The notes under the pieces are model-generated. The model was not told the origin of the DNA. It did not search any database and worked only from the letters and a program-made list of their open reading frames with translations. The position numbers and the translations under genes were made by a program. Source: Xanthomonas campestris pv. badrii (GTDB lineage: Bacteria; Pseudomonadota; Gammaproteobacteria; Xanthomonadales; Xanthomonadaceae). Taken from it: DNA of 64,000 bases. The stretch is from NCBI RefSeq assembly GCF_012848175.1, contig NZ_CP051651.1, positions 1,922,001 to 1,986,000 of the forward strand, read 5' to 3'. Each line of letters opens with the position of its first letter. Positions within the stretch are counted from its first letter, which is position 1. Of this stretch, positions 8,049 through 17,961 are shown one piece after another.

Positions 8049-8672
8049 TTACTGTCCGTAGACCAGGATGGGTTCGTCACAGCGGATGTCGTACACCGTG
8101 CGGCTGGGTACGTCCCGGTCATACAGCCGTGGCCAGCCCAGTTCGCAATGGCGGCCGATCCGTACTCCAGGGCCGACCACTGCTCCCATACGCAGGATGG
8201 CGTGCGCGCCGATCTCGGTGCCGTGGCCGATACTGACGCCCATGTCGCACCAACATGAGGGGCGCAGATGCACGCCTGCGCCGATCTTGACCCCGCTATG
8301 CAGCACGGTGTTGTAGTCGATACGGCTGCCCGCGCCGATCACCACGCCGTCGCCGATGAAGCAGTTGCGGCCGATCACGGCATCGGCAGCGACCATGGCT
8401 GAAGTGCTGACGAAAGACTCCAGGCTGAAGCCGCGCGCCATCGCCAGCTGCATCAGCTCCGTGCGCTTGAAGTTGCCGAAGCGTTCGTCGTAGGCGATGA
8501 ACAGTCTGTCCTCGGCCGGGTCCAGGCCCTCCAGCGCATCCAGGTCGAAGCTATAGTCGGTGCGTAGCGAAACCTCGATCTTGCGTACGTCGGCCTGCGG
8601 CTCGGCCTGCTTCCAGGCATTGAAAACCTGCTCCAGGCAGATGCCGGTTCCGATGACGCATCTAGATGCCAT
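8049..8672 (-). CDS. Hexapeptide-repeat (left-handed beta-helix) acyltransferase
   Basis: This 207-residue protein has about 85 N-terminal residues of mixed fold and then a series of imperfect hexapeptides (VIGRNCFIGDGVVIGAG, VKIGAGVHL, VSIGHGTEIGAHAIL, VRIGRHCELG). It resembles sugar O- or N-acyltransferases that use acetyl-CoA or an acyl carrier. It starts 11 bases inside the oxygenase gene, so the two are translationally coupled. Its 3' end exists a second time as a fragment at 6855-7060. Specificity cannot be read from sequence. Confidence 0.8.
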   Translation of the reverse strand: MASRCVIGTGICLEQVFNAWKQAEPQADVRKIEVSLRTDYSFDLDALEGLDPAEDRLFIAYDERFGNFKRTELMQLAMARGFSLESFVSTSAMVAADAVIGRNCFIGDGVVIGAGSRIDYNTVLHSGVKIGAGVHLRPSCWCDMGVSIGHGTEIGAHAILRMGAVVGPGVRIGRHCELGWPRLYDRDVPSRTVYDIRCDEPILVYGQ

Positions 8673-9807
8673 GTTCTGTCTCCATCAGTGTTGCGTACCA
8701 ACGCTCCACCAAGCGGTTGGTGAACTCGTAGACCCCTTGGGTTGGCATCGGTGCGTCCATGTGCAGCGCTGACTGCACCTGTTCCATGATCTCCACGTCC
8801 TCGCCTGTCACCAGCCGGCTGCCATGCATGTGCGTAAGCAGGTTCCAGCTGGAAAAGGCATAAGGCTTCTTCTTGCGCGTGGTGAACCAATAGATTTCCA
8901 GGTCGGTCCTGTCCGGAGCCACGGGAATGTGATGCTCCAGGGTGAAGGAATAGCCGCCGTTGGGGCAGGCGATATGCATGTTGGGAAAAGCCAGCCAGTT
9001 GAAATAGGCGTCCTGTTCGCCCCAGCGCTCGACCATGTCATGGAACGGCATACGCTTGGGCTCGGTGATCGGTGCGTCAGCGCTTGCCGAGCTGAAGCGG
9101 CGCATCTCCGCGCGTAGCCCGGTGGGGCTGGTGTCGGCCAGGGGACGGAGGCCTTCGGCCGCCAGTTCAGTATCGACGTAGGGGATGAAGTCGAATTCCC
9201 GGGCGAGGCTCTTAGGGTGGACAAAGCGTGGGTGATTGCCGTCGCGTAGGTTCTCGTACGCCAGCTTCCAGTTGAACTTGCAGTGCCAGGTGGTCACCAT
9301 CACCTCGCCGTCGTACAGGTTGGAGCTGCTTTCCAGCATGGAAATGAAGTGCGCGGGGAACTGTTCCTCGATTGGCATCGGGTTACTGTCAAGGTTGACG
9401 AATAGCACGTTACCGATCGCGTGCAGTGCGAACTCCCGCAGCCGGAGCTTCTGTTGTTCGGCCCGGCTTATGCGATACAGGGCACGACATTCGGGGATGT
9501 TCTTGATCGCACCGTCCTGGTCGTAGCTCCAAGCGTGGTAGGGACATACCAGCGGGCGTCGTCCGATCGGCGCGGTCTGCAGCGGCGCGCTTCGGTGCAG
9601 GCACACGTTCTCGAATGCGCGTAACTGGCCGTTGAAATTCTGGATGACGACCGGGATGCCGGCGATCTTGCGGGTGACGAAGTTGTTGTTCTCTGTCAGC
9701 AGGGTCTTCAAACCGGCGAAAAGCCAAACCTTGCGAAAAATTTTTTCCTGTTCACGGGAAAAAATCTCTGGTGACAGGTAGTACCTGGGATGCATTCGCG
9801 AGCGCAT
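8662..9807 (-). CDS. Rieske-type non-heme iron oxygenase
   Basis: This 381-residue protein is a ring-hydroxylating-type oxygenase alpha subunit. The Rieske cluster ligands are visible as C69-x-H71 (VCLHRSAPL) and C88-x2-H91 (CPYHAWSY). The mononuclear iron site is ENLRDGNHPRFVH (D189, H192, H197), with a later acidic residue in TGEDVEIMEQ. Such enzymes hydroxylate or demethylate their substrates using electrons from a reductase, which is not encoded nearby. In a glycan island the substrate could be the sugar or its acyl chain; CMP-sialic acid hydroxylase is a known carbohydrate-acting Rieske protein. An AAGG ribosome site lies before the ATG at 9807. Confidence 0.88.
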   Translation of the reverse strand: MRSRMHPRYYLSPEIFSREQEKIFRKVWLFAGLKTLLTENNNFVTRKIAGIPVVIQNFNGQLRAFENVCLHRSAPLQTAPIGRRPLVCPYHAWSYDQDGAIKNIPECRALYRISRAEQQKLRLREFALHAIGNVLFVNLDSNPMPIEEQFPAHFISMLESSSNLYDGEVMVTTWHCKFNWKLAYENLRDGNHPRFVHPKSLAREFDFIPYVDTELAAEGLRPLADTSPTGLRAEMRRFSSASADAPITEPKRMPFHDMVERWGEQDAYFNWLAFPNMHIACPNGGYSFTLEHHIPVAPDRTDLEIYWFTTRKKKPYAFSSWNLLTHMHGSRLVTGEDVEIMEQVQSALHMDAPMPTQGVYEFTNRLVERWYATLMETEHGI

Positions 9808-9821
9808 GAGTCACTGCCTTG

Positions 9822-10487
9822 TCAAATGTCTTTCTGGAACACGATGCGGGCAGGGTTGCCAAACACGCTGGCGCCGGCTGGTACGTCCTTCACCACTACC
9901 GAGCCGGCGCCGACCACCGCACCGTCGCCGACGTGGATGCCGGGAATGATGGTGGCGTGCGGGTGGATCGTTACCTCGTTGCCAATCACCACGCCGCCGC
10001 CGATGAAGACGAAGCTGCCGATTTGCACGTAGTCGCCGATGTTGACTTCGTGCGCGATGATCGAGGTGGACAACACAGTGACGAATTCGCCAAGCCGGCT
10101 GCCCGAGCCAATGGAGACGCGCGAATCGAATACGCTGCCCCGACCGATGTAACCAACAGCTGCTTCGCGCGACGGAGGCGGGTGGAACACAATGAAGTCT
10201 GCGCCCTTCTCGATGAGCGCCCGAGCGTAGCGTCGCCTCGCTGCGGGGTTACCGATCGCGCAGATGAAGATGTCGCCTTCCACCGGTTGGTAGGTGGCAG
10301 GGTCGCCGACGATCGGCCAGCGCGAGGTGCCCTGCAGGTGCATACGGTCATCCAGAAAACCTTTGATGTCCCATTCGACACCATGGGCCGGGTCTTCGTG
10401 ATACGCCAGCGATGCGATGTCTCGTGCGAAACCGCCGGCGCCAATGATCAGCAGGTGAGATGGTGGGTTGGGTCTATTAGCCGTCAT
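9822..10487 (-). CDS. NeuD/PglD-like sugar acyltransferase
   Basis: The 220-residue protein has an N-terminal Rossmann-like half (HLLIIGAGGFARDIAS) and a C-terminal left-handed beta-helix (VGYIGRGSVFDSRVSIGSGS, VNIGDYVQIGS, VTIHPHATIIPGIHVGDGAVVGAGSVVVKDV, GNPARIV). This is the two-domain layout of NeuD, PglD and VioB, which acylate amino sugars on the nucleotide-sugar level. Within this operon it is the best candidate for adding the carrier-bound acyl group to the 4-amino group made by the upstream aminotransferase. It starts at 10487, overlapping the SDR stop by four bases (ATGA). Confidence 0.82.
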   Translation of the reverse strand: MTANRPNPPSHLLIIGAGGFARDIASLAYHEDPAHGVEWDIKGFLDDRMHLQGTSRWPIVGDPATYQPVEGDIFICAIGNPAARRRYARALIEKGADFIVFHPPPSREAAVGYIGRGSVFDSRVSIGSGSRLGEFVTVLSTSIIAHEVNIGDYVQIGSFVFIGGGVVIGNEVTIHPHATIIPGIHVGDGAVVGAGSVVVKDVPAGASVFGNPARIVFQKDI

Positions 10488-11263
10488 GCGAATTCCACGC
10501 CGCCATCCATGCTGAAAGCCTGTCCAGTCACCTTGGTGCTGGCGTCGGACAGGAAGTACAGGCATGCCAGTGCCACGTCATCGGGTTGTCCGATGCCCAG
10601 CGGATAGCGCTTGCGGCTTTCCTCGAACCAGGCCTTGTCCTCGTTGATCAATGAGGTCTCGACCAGGCCGGGGCACAGCGCATTGGCGCGAATCTTCCGC
10701 CGCGCCAGTTCCAGTGCCAACGGGCGCAAGGTACCGATCAGAGCGGCTTTCGAGCCGGCATACGGGCCGACGCCGACGGTGCCGGTCAGCGCCGCAATGG
10801 ACGAAATGAACAGCACCGACCCACCGGGACGCAGTGACTGCCGTGCCAGCAGATGCCGTGTCAGCATCACCGGCGCCATGTAGTTGATATCCATCACCTC
10901 GCGCAAGAACCTGTCGCTGACCAGCTTCATTGGCGAAAGCCCGCGAATGCCGGCACTGTGTACCACGCCGTCAACCGGCCCGCACTGCGCAGCCAGGTCC
11001 TGTAGCACGGACGCCTCGCTCAGGTCGCCAGCAAACAGGCGGTGCCCATCGCCCGGCAAAGCGGCCAGGGTAGTCTGCAGGCGCTCCTCGTCGCGCCCGG
11101 CAATCAGTAGCTGCGCGCCCGCGTTGGCGCAGGCCAACGCCACTGCTTCACCGATGCCTTTGGACGCACCGGTGACCAGCACGGTCTTGCCTTGCAAGCC
11201 ATACAGATCGCGCAACAGGGCGGAGGTGGTGTCAGAAGCGGGCATGGCTGTGTCCAGGCTCAT
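10484..11263 (-). CDS. SDR-family reductase (FabG-like), second of pair
   Basis: This 259-residue protein has the classical short-chain dehydrogenase features: cofactor loop TGASKGIG (residues 31-38), SAG near 103, catalytic S154/S155, Y168 and K172 (PYAGSKAAL), and a FabG-like end (GQAFSMDGGVEFA). With the ketoacyl synthase and carrier protein upstream it probably reduces a 3-ketoacyl intermediate, or alternatively a keto sugar. Start and stop overlap the neighbouring genes by four bases each, a sign of tight translational coupling. Confidence 0.82.
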   Translation of the reverse strand: MSLDTAMPASDTTSALLRDLYGLQGKTVLVTGASKGIGEAVALACANAGAQLLIAGRDEERLQTTLAALPGDGHRLFAGDLSEASVLQDLAAQCGPVDGVVHSAGIRGLSPMKLVSDRFLREVMDINYMAPVMLTRHLLARQSLRPGGSVLFISSIAALTGTVGVGPYAGSKAALIGTLRPLALELARRKIRANALCPGLVETSLINEDKAWFEESRKRYPLGIGQPDDVALACLYFLSDASTKVTGQAFSMDGGVEFA

Positions 11264-12024
11264 AGGCGGATCGGCAGGGAAATGCCGCCGTCGATGGTCA
11301 AGGTGCTGCGCGTGATCCAGCGGCTGGCGGTGGAGAGTAGGTAGGCCACGCCCTTGGCGACATCATCCGGATCGATGCGGCCCAGTGGGGTCAGCCCAAT
11401 CTTGTCGTCCATGTCCGCGGCAGTGCCCAATTTTTTCAGCATGGGCGTGTCCACATACCCGGGCGCCACGCAATTGGCGCGGATGCCGTGCTTGGCCTGC
11501 TCCAGCGCCAACGTGCGCACCGCCGCCTCGAGCGCAGCCTTGGAGGCGGCGTAGCCTGCTGCTGCCTGCGGAGCAGCGCGTGCGGACAACGCGGTGACGT
11601 AGACCAGTGACGCTGAGCCAAGCAGACGCTTTTTGCCCAGCAACTGCTGGGTCAGGCTGACCGGCGCCAGATAGTTCACCGACAACATCTGCTGCAGGTG
11701 TTTCTCGGCGGCCATACGGAACGGCACCAGCGCGGCAATACCCGCACACGAGGCGAGCCCGTGGTAGCCCGGCGCCGCATTTACCAGCCGCTTGCGGGTG
11801 TCCTCCTCAGTGAGGTCGCCTGCGACCACCCTGTGATCGGTGCCGTGCAAGGTCGCGGCCACAGAATTCAAGCGCTCTTCGTCGCGTCCAGTCAGCACCA
11901 CGGTCGCACCGAGCCGAGCGCACAACGCCGCGACCGCAGCGCCGATCCCCGAGGAGGCGCCAGTCACCAGAATGGTCTTGTCCTGCAGTCCGAATGCATC
12001 GGGGCTCGCCGACGTCATGTTCAC
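11260..12024 (-). CDS. SDR-family reductase (FabG-like), first of pair
   Basis: This 254-residue short-chain dehydrogenase carries TGASSGIG for NAD(P) binding, ALSA as the serine strand, GYAASKAAL as the Tyr-x3-Lys pair and LTIDGGISLP at the end. It is clearly related to the next gene (shared GRDEERL, LALE, IRAN segments), so the pair probably arose by duplication and diverged. One may act on the acyl chain and the other on a different keto group; sequence alone cannot assign them. It overlaps the ketoacyl synthase stop by four bases. Confidence 0.82.
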   Translation of the reverse strand: MNMTSASPDAFGLQDKTILVTGASSGIGAAVAALCARLGATVVLTGRDEERLNSVAATLHGTDHRVVAGDLTEEDTRKRLVNAAPGYHGLASCAGIAALVPFRMAAEKHLQQMLSVNYLAPVSLTQQLLGKKRLLGSASLVYVTALSARAAPQAAAGYAASKAALEAAVRTLALEQAKHGIRANCVAPGYVDTPMLKKLGTAADMDDKIGLTPLGRIDPDDVAKGVAYLLSTASRWITRSTLTIDGGISLPIRL

Positions 12025-13061
12025 GACTCGATCAGATCAGGAAACACCGCGCCATCGATCTGCACCAAGCAACTGCCCCATGACAGCCCGATGCCGAAGC
12101 CGCACAGCAACACGCGCTTGGGTCCGGATTCCAGTTCCTTGTTGATGCGCGCGGTCATGGTTACAGGCAGCGAGGCGCCGCTGGTGTTGCCGAAGTCGCG
12201 TAGCGTGGTGGGCACCTTTTCCACCGGCAAGCCGAGCTTCTTGCGAATGGTCTCGTTGATCATGCGGTTGGCCTGGTGGAAGACGAAGTAATCCACCTCG
12301 TCCTTAGACGCGCCGGTATAGTCGAGCAGTTTCTGTACCGCAGGCGGAATACGTTGGGTAGAAAAGCTCAGCACTGCCACGCCATCCAGTTGCAGGTCCA
12401 CGCCACGCTTCCACGCGCCCTCCGGCTCCTCTCGATAGGGCACCAAGTGCTGGATGCCGACCGGCTCGCGATGCCCACCCACCGGCAGGATGATGGCTTT
12501 GTAGCCGCTGCCATCGCTGTTGAGGTCGAAATACATCGGTGGCGCGTCGGCACTGAATTCCAGCGCCGTGGCCGTGCCGGAATCGGAAAAGATCGGGTCT
12601 TCCAGGTTGGCGCTGCGGTCGCCGACCAGCAGCAGGCCCTTCTTGACGCCGCCAGCGGCGATCATCGAGCCGAGCAGGTTGATGCCGAACGGGTAGGCCG
12701 AGCAGCCCAGGTTGACGTCGAAGGCGACGGTGGCATGCGACAGCCCCAGTCGGTCCTGCAGGATGATGGCGGTGGCGGGGATCGGGTAATCCGGTGACTG
12801 CGTCACCACGATCAGCGCGTCGATCTCCTCGCGCTTCCACTGCAGTTTTTCCAGCAGCACCTCAGTCGCATCGAAGGCAAGGTCGGAAAAACACTGCCAT
12901 TCTGACGCCATGCGCCGTGTCTCGATGCCGATGTTGCGCACCAGGCGCTCGCGTTCGGAGCGGATCTGCGGCCGGCAATCGGTGAGGTTGGACACGACCC
13001 GCTTTGGCACGCAGGTCGCCATGCCGGCAAAGCGAACATTGTGCAGCGTGGAGGTCGGCAT
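12021..13061 (-). CDS. 3-oxoacyl-ACP synthase III (FabH-like)
   Basis: This 346-residue thiolase-fold protein has the complete KAS III triad: C120 in NLGCSAYPFGI, H262 in FVFHQANRMI and N292 in FGNTSGASLP. KAS III condenses acetyl-CoA with malonyl-ACP to a 3-ketoacyl-ACP. In this operon it is flanked by an ACP gene and two ketoreductase genes, so it probably supplies a short hydroxyacyl chain rather than membrane lipid. The Pseudomonas syringae viosamine island has an analogous KAS III/reductase pair. The ATG at 13061 follows the ACP stop by five bases. Confidence 0.88.
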   Translation of the reverse strand: MPTSTLHNVRFAGMATCVPKRVVSNLTDCRPQIRSERERLVRNIGIETRRMASEWQCFSDLAFDATEVLLEKLQWKREEIDALIVVTQSPDYPIPATAIILQDRLGLSHATVAFDVNLGCSAYPFGINLLGSMIAAGGVKKGLLLVGDRSANLEDPIFSDSGTATALEFSADAPPMYFDLNSDGSGYKAIILPVGGHREPVGIQHLVPYREEPEGAWKRGVDLQLDGVAVLSFSTQRIPPAVQKLLDYTGASKDEVDYFVFHQANRMINETIRKKLGLPVEKVPTTLRDFGNTSGASLPVTMTARINKELESGPKRVLLCGFGIGLSWGSCLVQIDGAVFPDLIES

Positions 13062-13066
13062 GGTGC

Positions 13067-13291
13067 TTAGGCCTCGGTCAGTTTGTAGAGATCGCCCACG
13101 GTGACGGCGGCAGAGAGATCTTCGCCGGTGATGGTCTTGCTGTATTCCATGTCGAACATGACGATCACACCCAGCGCGGCCAGCGAATCCCACTCCGGCA
13201 ATTCCAGCAGCACGGTGTCCAGCGTGACCTCCACCGGTTCCTGAAAGTCGGTGGCGGAGAGGAAGTTCTCGATAAATGTTGCCTGGGTCAT
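13067..13291 (-). CDS. Dedicated acyl carrier protein
   Basis: This 74-residue acidic protein has the 4'-phosphopantetheine attachment serine S36 in LPEWDSLAALG (the DSL signature). It is much diverged from the housekeeping AcpP family and is embedded between the aminotransferase and KAS III genes, so it should hold the island-specific acyl group. The ATG at 13291 fits the usual length; the open frame extends to 13378 into the aminotransferase gene. Confidence 0.85.
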   Translation of the reverse strand: MTQATFIENFLSATDFQEPVEVTLDTVLLELPEWDSLAALGVIVMFDMEYSKTITGEDLSAAVTVGDLYKLTEA

Positions 13292-13355
13292 GCGATCTCG
13301 CCTGGTTGCCTGTTGAAGGGATGGGAGTCTGGAATGCAGGTGCAGCGTGTTGCGA

Positions 13356-14465
13356 TCACGTTGCCTGTTGACCGGCAATCAGATCGGCAATGGTATCGAC
13401 CTGGTCGCCGGTCAAGCCGGGAAAAATTGGTAGGCACAATACTTGGGCCGCCACCGAGCGCGCCACCGGCAACCACGCCGGTGCCGACGAGGGCAGGGCG
13501 CGATACATCGGGAAGTCGCTGATCAATGGATAGAAGTACCGTCGTACCAGAATGCCGTGCTCGCGCATCAATTGGTATAGCGCATCGCGCGCCAGCGGGT
13601 AGTCGTCCTGCACCAGGATCGGAAAGTACGCGTAGTTGGGCGTGGCGTGATCGAGCCGCGCAACGCAATGGATGCCGCGAATGTCGCTCAATCGTTGCCG
13701 GTACTGCGCATCGATGGCGCTACGCTGCGCGATGGCCTCGTCGATGTGCTGCAGCTGCAGCAGACCAAACGCCGCGCTGATCTCGTTCATCTTGCCATTG
13801 ATGCCGGGGGCCACCACGGTGGTCTCGTCGACGAAGCCGAAGTTCTTCAGATGCCCGATGCGTTGATAGGTCTTTTCGTCGGGACAAACGATCGCGCCGC
13901 CTTCGAAGGTGTTGAACACCTTGGTGGCATGAAAGCTCAGCACGCTCAGGTCGCCGTGGCGCAGGATCGAGCCGCCGTCATCGCGCACGCCGAAGGCATG
14001 CGCTGCGTCATAGATCACCTTGAGGTTGTAGATGTCGGCGATGCGCGTGATGGCAGTGGTATCGCAGGCGGTGCCATAGCAGTGCACCGGCATGATCGCG
14101 GTGGTCTGCGGGGTGATGGCCGCTTCGATCTTGGACGGATCCATGTTGAGCGTTACCGGGTCGATGTCCACGAACACCGGGGTGATGCTCTTCCACAGCA
14201 GCGAATGTGCGGTGGCCACGAACGAGTAGGGCGTGGTGATCACTTCGCCGGTGATGCGCAGCGCCTGCAGCGCGGTGATCAACGCGGTGGTGCCATTGGT
14301 CAGCAGTGCCAGATGCGGAACGCCCAGGTAATCGCACAACGCCTGCTCCAGCGCCCGGTGCATCTCGCCGCCGTTGCTGACGATGCGACTGGTCCAGATG
14401 CGTTCCAGGTAGGGCAGGAACTCTTCCAGCGGCGGCAGCAGCGGACTGGTGACGGGGATGGGCAT
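13356..14465 (-). CDS. DegT/DnrJ/EryC1 sugar aminotransferase (VioA-like)
   Basis: This 369-residue PLP-dependent enzyme has TNGTTAL (phosphate binding), YDAAHAFG and the Schiff-base lysine K182 in SFHATKVFNTFEGGA, all typical of nucleotide-sugar aminotransferases. Members of this family convert dTDP-4-keto-6-deoxyglucose to dTDP-4-amino-4,6-dideoxyglucose (VioA) or related sugars. It is the first gene of the island, and a strong sigma54 promoter lies 74 bases before its ATG. The start at 14465 is chosen because the fold begins there. Regiochemistry (C3 or C4) is inferred, not seen. Confidence 0.85.
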   Translation of the reverse strand: MPIPVTSPLLPPLEEFLPYLERIWTSRIVSNGGEMHRALEQALCDYLGVPHLALLTNGTTALITALQALRITGEVITTPYSFVATAHSLLWKSITPVFVDIDPVTLNMDPSKIEAAITPQTTAIMPVHCYGTACDTTAITRIADIYNLKVIYDAAHAFGVRDDGGSILRHGDLSVLSFHATKVFNTFEGGAIVCPDEKTYQRIGHLKNFGFVDETTVVAPGINGKMNEISAAFGLLQLQHIDEAIAQRSAIDAQYRQRLSDIRGIHCVARLDHATPNYAYFPILVQDDYPLARDALYQLMREHGILVRRYFYPLISDFPMYRALPSSAPAWLPVARSVAAQVLCLPIFPGLTGDQVDTIADLIAGQQAT

Positions 14466-14538
14466 CAATGCCTCGCTGGTGCGGGTGGATGTCGGGATTG
14501 CGCCGCAGCCGATGGCCGCGGGCGGTGTACCCGGAGGA

Positions 14539-14554
14539 AGCAAGCGCTATGCCA
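14539..14554 (-). promoter_or_regulatory. Sigma54 (-24/-12) promoter of the glycan operon
   Basis: The minus strand reads TGGCATAGCGCTTGCT, one mismatch from TGGCACN5TTGCT, with the GG and GC doublets exactly ten bases apart. It lies in the 119-base gap between fleQ and the aminotransferase gene and would start transcription near 14529. It places the accessory glycan genes under the same RpoN/FleQ control as the hook-basal-body genes. Confidence 0.8.
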
Positions 14555-14584
14555 GCGAGCGGAACCTCACGTGCGTGCGCACGC

Positions 14585-16061
<1,477 letters not shown>

Positions 16062-16069
<8 letters not shown>

Positions 16070-16445
16070 TCCTGGCTCCTTCCGTCAGGCCCTCCAGGAT
16101 TGGCATGACTTCCTGGATGTAGGACAGCTTGCTGACAAAATTGTCAGCACCCGCGCGAAGAGCGTGTTCACGATGCTCGGCATCGTCGAAGTGGCTCGCA
16201 ATCACGATATACGGCGGATCGTCCTGCGTCTTGATCAGACGCGTGGCCTGCAGGCCGCCCATCTCCGGCATGGCCAGGTCCATCAGCACGACATTGGGGC
16301 GCAGCGACTCAGAGCGCTCGATCGCTTCCAGTCCATTGGCGGCACTGCCCACGATGTTGAGCCACTCCACTTTGCGAAAATGACGCATCGCAGCGTTGAT
16401 GAAGCCCTCGTGGTCGTCGACCAGCAGCACGGTGAGTTTGCTCAT
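16062..16445 (-). CDS. Single-domain (CheY-like) response regulator
   Basis: This 127-residue protein is a bare receiver domain: acidic pair D10-D11, phospho-acceptor D56 in [13 protein letters not shown], the threonine position occupied by S (IVIASHFDD) and K near residue 105 (FVSKLSY). With no output domain it must act by protein contact. It lies between rpoN2 (8 bases) and fleQ (8-base overlap), so it may tune either protein; its cognate kinase is not evident. Confidence 0.88.
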
Positions 16446-16453
16446 AGTAGTCC

Positions 16454-17857
16454 TTATCCCGCTCGCGCAAGCAGCGGTTTTGTGGTGCGACGGCGCTCGC
16501 GTGCCGGGGCGATGTCCAGTTGTTCGCGGTACTTGGCCACGGTCCGGCGCGCAATATTAACGCCCTGACGCGACAGCAGGCCGGCGATCGCTTCGTCGGC
16601 CAGCGGCCGGCCGGCCGGCTCGCTCTCGATCAGGCGACGCACCATGGCCTTGACCGCCTGGCCGGAGACGCTGGCGCCTTCCAGTCGCACGGCGAAGAAA
16701 TGCTTGAGCTCGAAGGTGCCACGCGGGGTCTGCAGGTATTTGCCGGTGGTGATGCGCGAAATAGTCGATTCGTGCATGCCGATCTCGTCGGCAATTTCCT
16801 TCAGGGTCAGCGGTGCCATGGCTTCCTCGCCACGGGCCAGGAAGGCGGCCTGGCGCTCGACGATGGCGCGGGTGGCGCGCAGCAGGGTCTCGTAGCGCAT
16901 CGACAGCCCACGGGTCAGCCAGCGCGCTTCCTGCAGCATGTCGCGCAGTGGCTGGGCGGCATCGCCGGCCTCGGCCAGCGCGCGTTCGTGCACCGGGTTG
17001 ATGCTGACCCGGTGGGTGGTGGCAGGATTCAGCGCCACCCGCCAGCTGTCGTCGGCATGCCAGGCGAGCACATCCGGAATCACGCTGGCGTTGCTTTCCT
17101 GCAGCAGGTCGTCGCCTGGGCGCGGTTGCAGCGACAGGATCAGCCGCACCGCTTCGCGCGCATCGTCCACTTCTGCATCGTGGGCGCGCGCCAGCAGCGC
17201 ATAGTCGTGGCTGGCCAGCAGGTCCAGATCGCCGGCCAGGATGCGGCCGGCCAGGTGACGGGCCGGCACGCGGCCGGGCAGGGCGGCCAATTGAGCCTGC
17301 AGGCATTCGCGCAGGTCGCAGGCGGCCAGGCCGGCCGGATCGCCGTGCAACAGGCGCTGGCGGATCGCTTCGACGGCCTCAACGCGCATTCCCAACCGCG
17401 TGGCGCCGAGCTGCTGCAGCGTGGACAGCGCATCGCTCAGATACCCGGCATCGTCGGTGTGCTCCAGCCAGAACGCGGCGGCCTCCAATGCGGCCTCGTC
17501 CAGATCCAGTGCCAGCTCGCGCAGGATGCGCACATGCGGGTCGGTGGATTCGCCCGCCGCCACACGCTGCATGCGGTCGTCGTCGCCATCGTTCCAGCTG
17601 CTGCCCTGCACGTCCCACATCGTGCTTTCCGGCAGCTCATCGAACGCGGCCACATCGGTGGCGCCATCGTCGTTGGTGGTGGCCTCGTCCCCGTTATCGG
17701 CCAGCTCTTCCAACTCCAGCAACGGATTGGTTTCCAGCGCGCGACGAATTTCCAACTCCAACTGCATGCCGTCCAGTTGCAACAGACGGATCGACTGCAG
17801 CAGCTGCGGGGTGAGGTGCAGTTGCTGGCCAAGCTGGGCGGAAATGGTCGTCTTCAT
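16454..17857 (-). CDS. rpoN: RNA polymerase sigma-54 factor, flagellar copy (RpoN2)
   Basis: This 467-residue protein has the three RpoN regions: glutamine- and leucine-rich region I (QLGQQLHLTPQLLQSIRLLQ), an acidic linker, the core-binding domain, a helix-turn-helix (LKEIADEIGMHESTISRIT) and the RpoN box ARRTVAKYRE near the end. It directs transcription from -24/-12 promoters with an activator such as FleQ. Xanthomonads carry two rpoN genes, and the one inside the flagellar cluster is called rpoN2. The ATG at 17857 gives the conserved MKTTISAQLGQQL start. Two palindromes lie upstream. Confidence 0.94.
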   Translation of the reverse strand: MKTTISAQLGQQLHLTPQLLQSIRLLQLDGMQLELEIRRALETNPLLELEELADNGDEATTNDDGATDVAAFDELPESTMWDVQGSSWNDGDDDRMQRVAAGESTDPHVRILRELALDLDEAALEAAAFWLEHTDDAGYLSDALSTLQQLGATRLGMRVEAVEAIRQRLLHGDPAGLAACDLRECLQAQLAALPGRVPARHLAGRILAGDLDLLASHDYALLARAHDAEVDDAREAVRLILSLQPRPGDDLLQESNASVIPDVLAWHADDSWRVALNPATTHRVSINPVHERALAEAGDAAQPLRDMLQEARWLTRGLSMRYETLLRATRAIVERQAAFLARGEEAMAPLTLKEIADEIGMHESTISRITTGKYLQTPRGTFELKHFFAVRLEGASVSGQAVKAMVRRLIESEPAGRPLADEAIAGLLSRQGVNIARRTVAKYREQLDIAPARERRRTTKPLLARAG

Positions 17858-17961
17858 CGAAGCGCTTCCGAAGGGCACTGCACGCAGCAGCGATGGAACG
17901 CATCTTGCAGGACAACACGACGGGTTTCTAATCGGGGAGTCAGGTGAGGCGACTGGTGATT

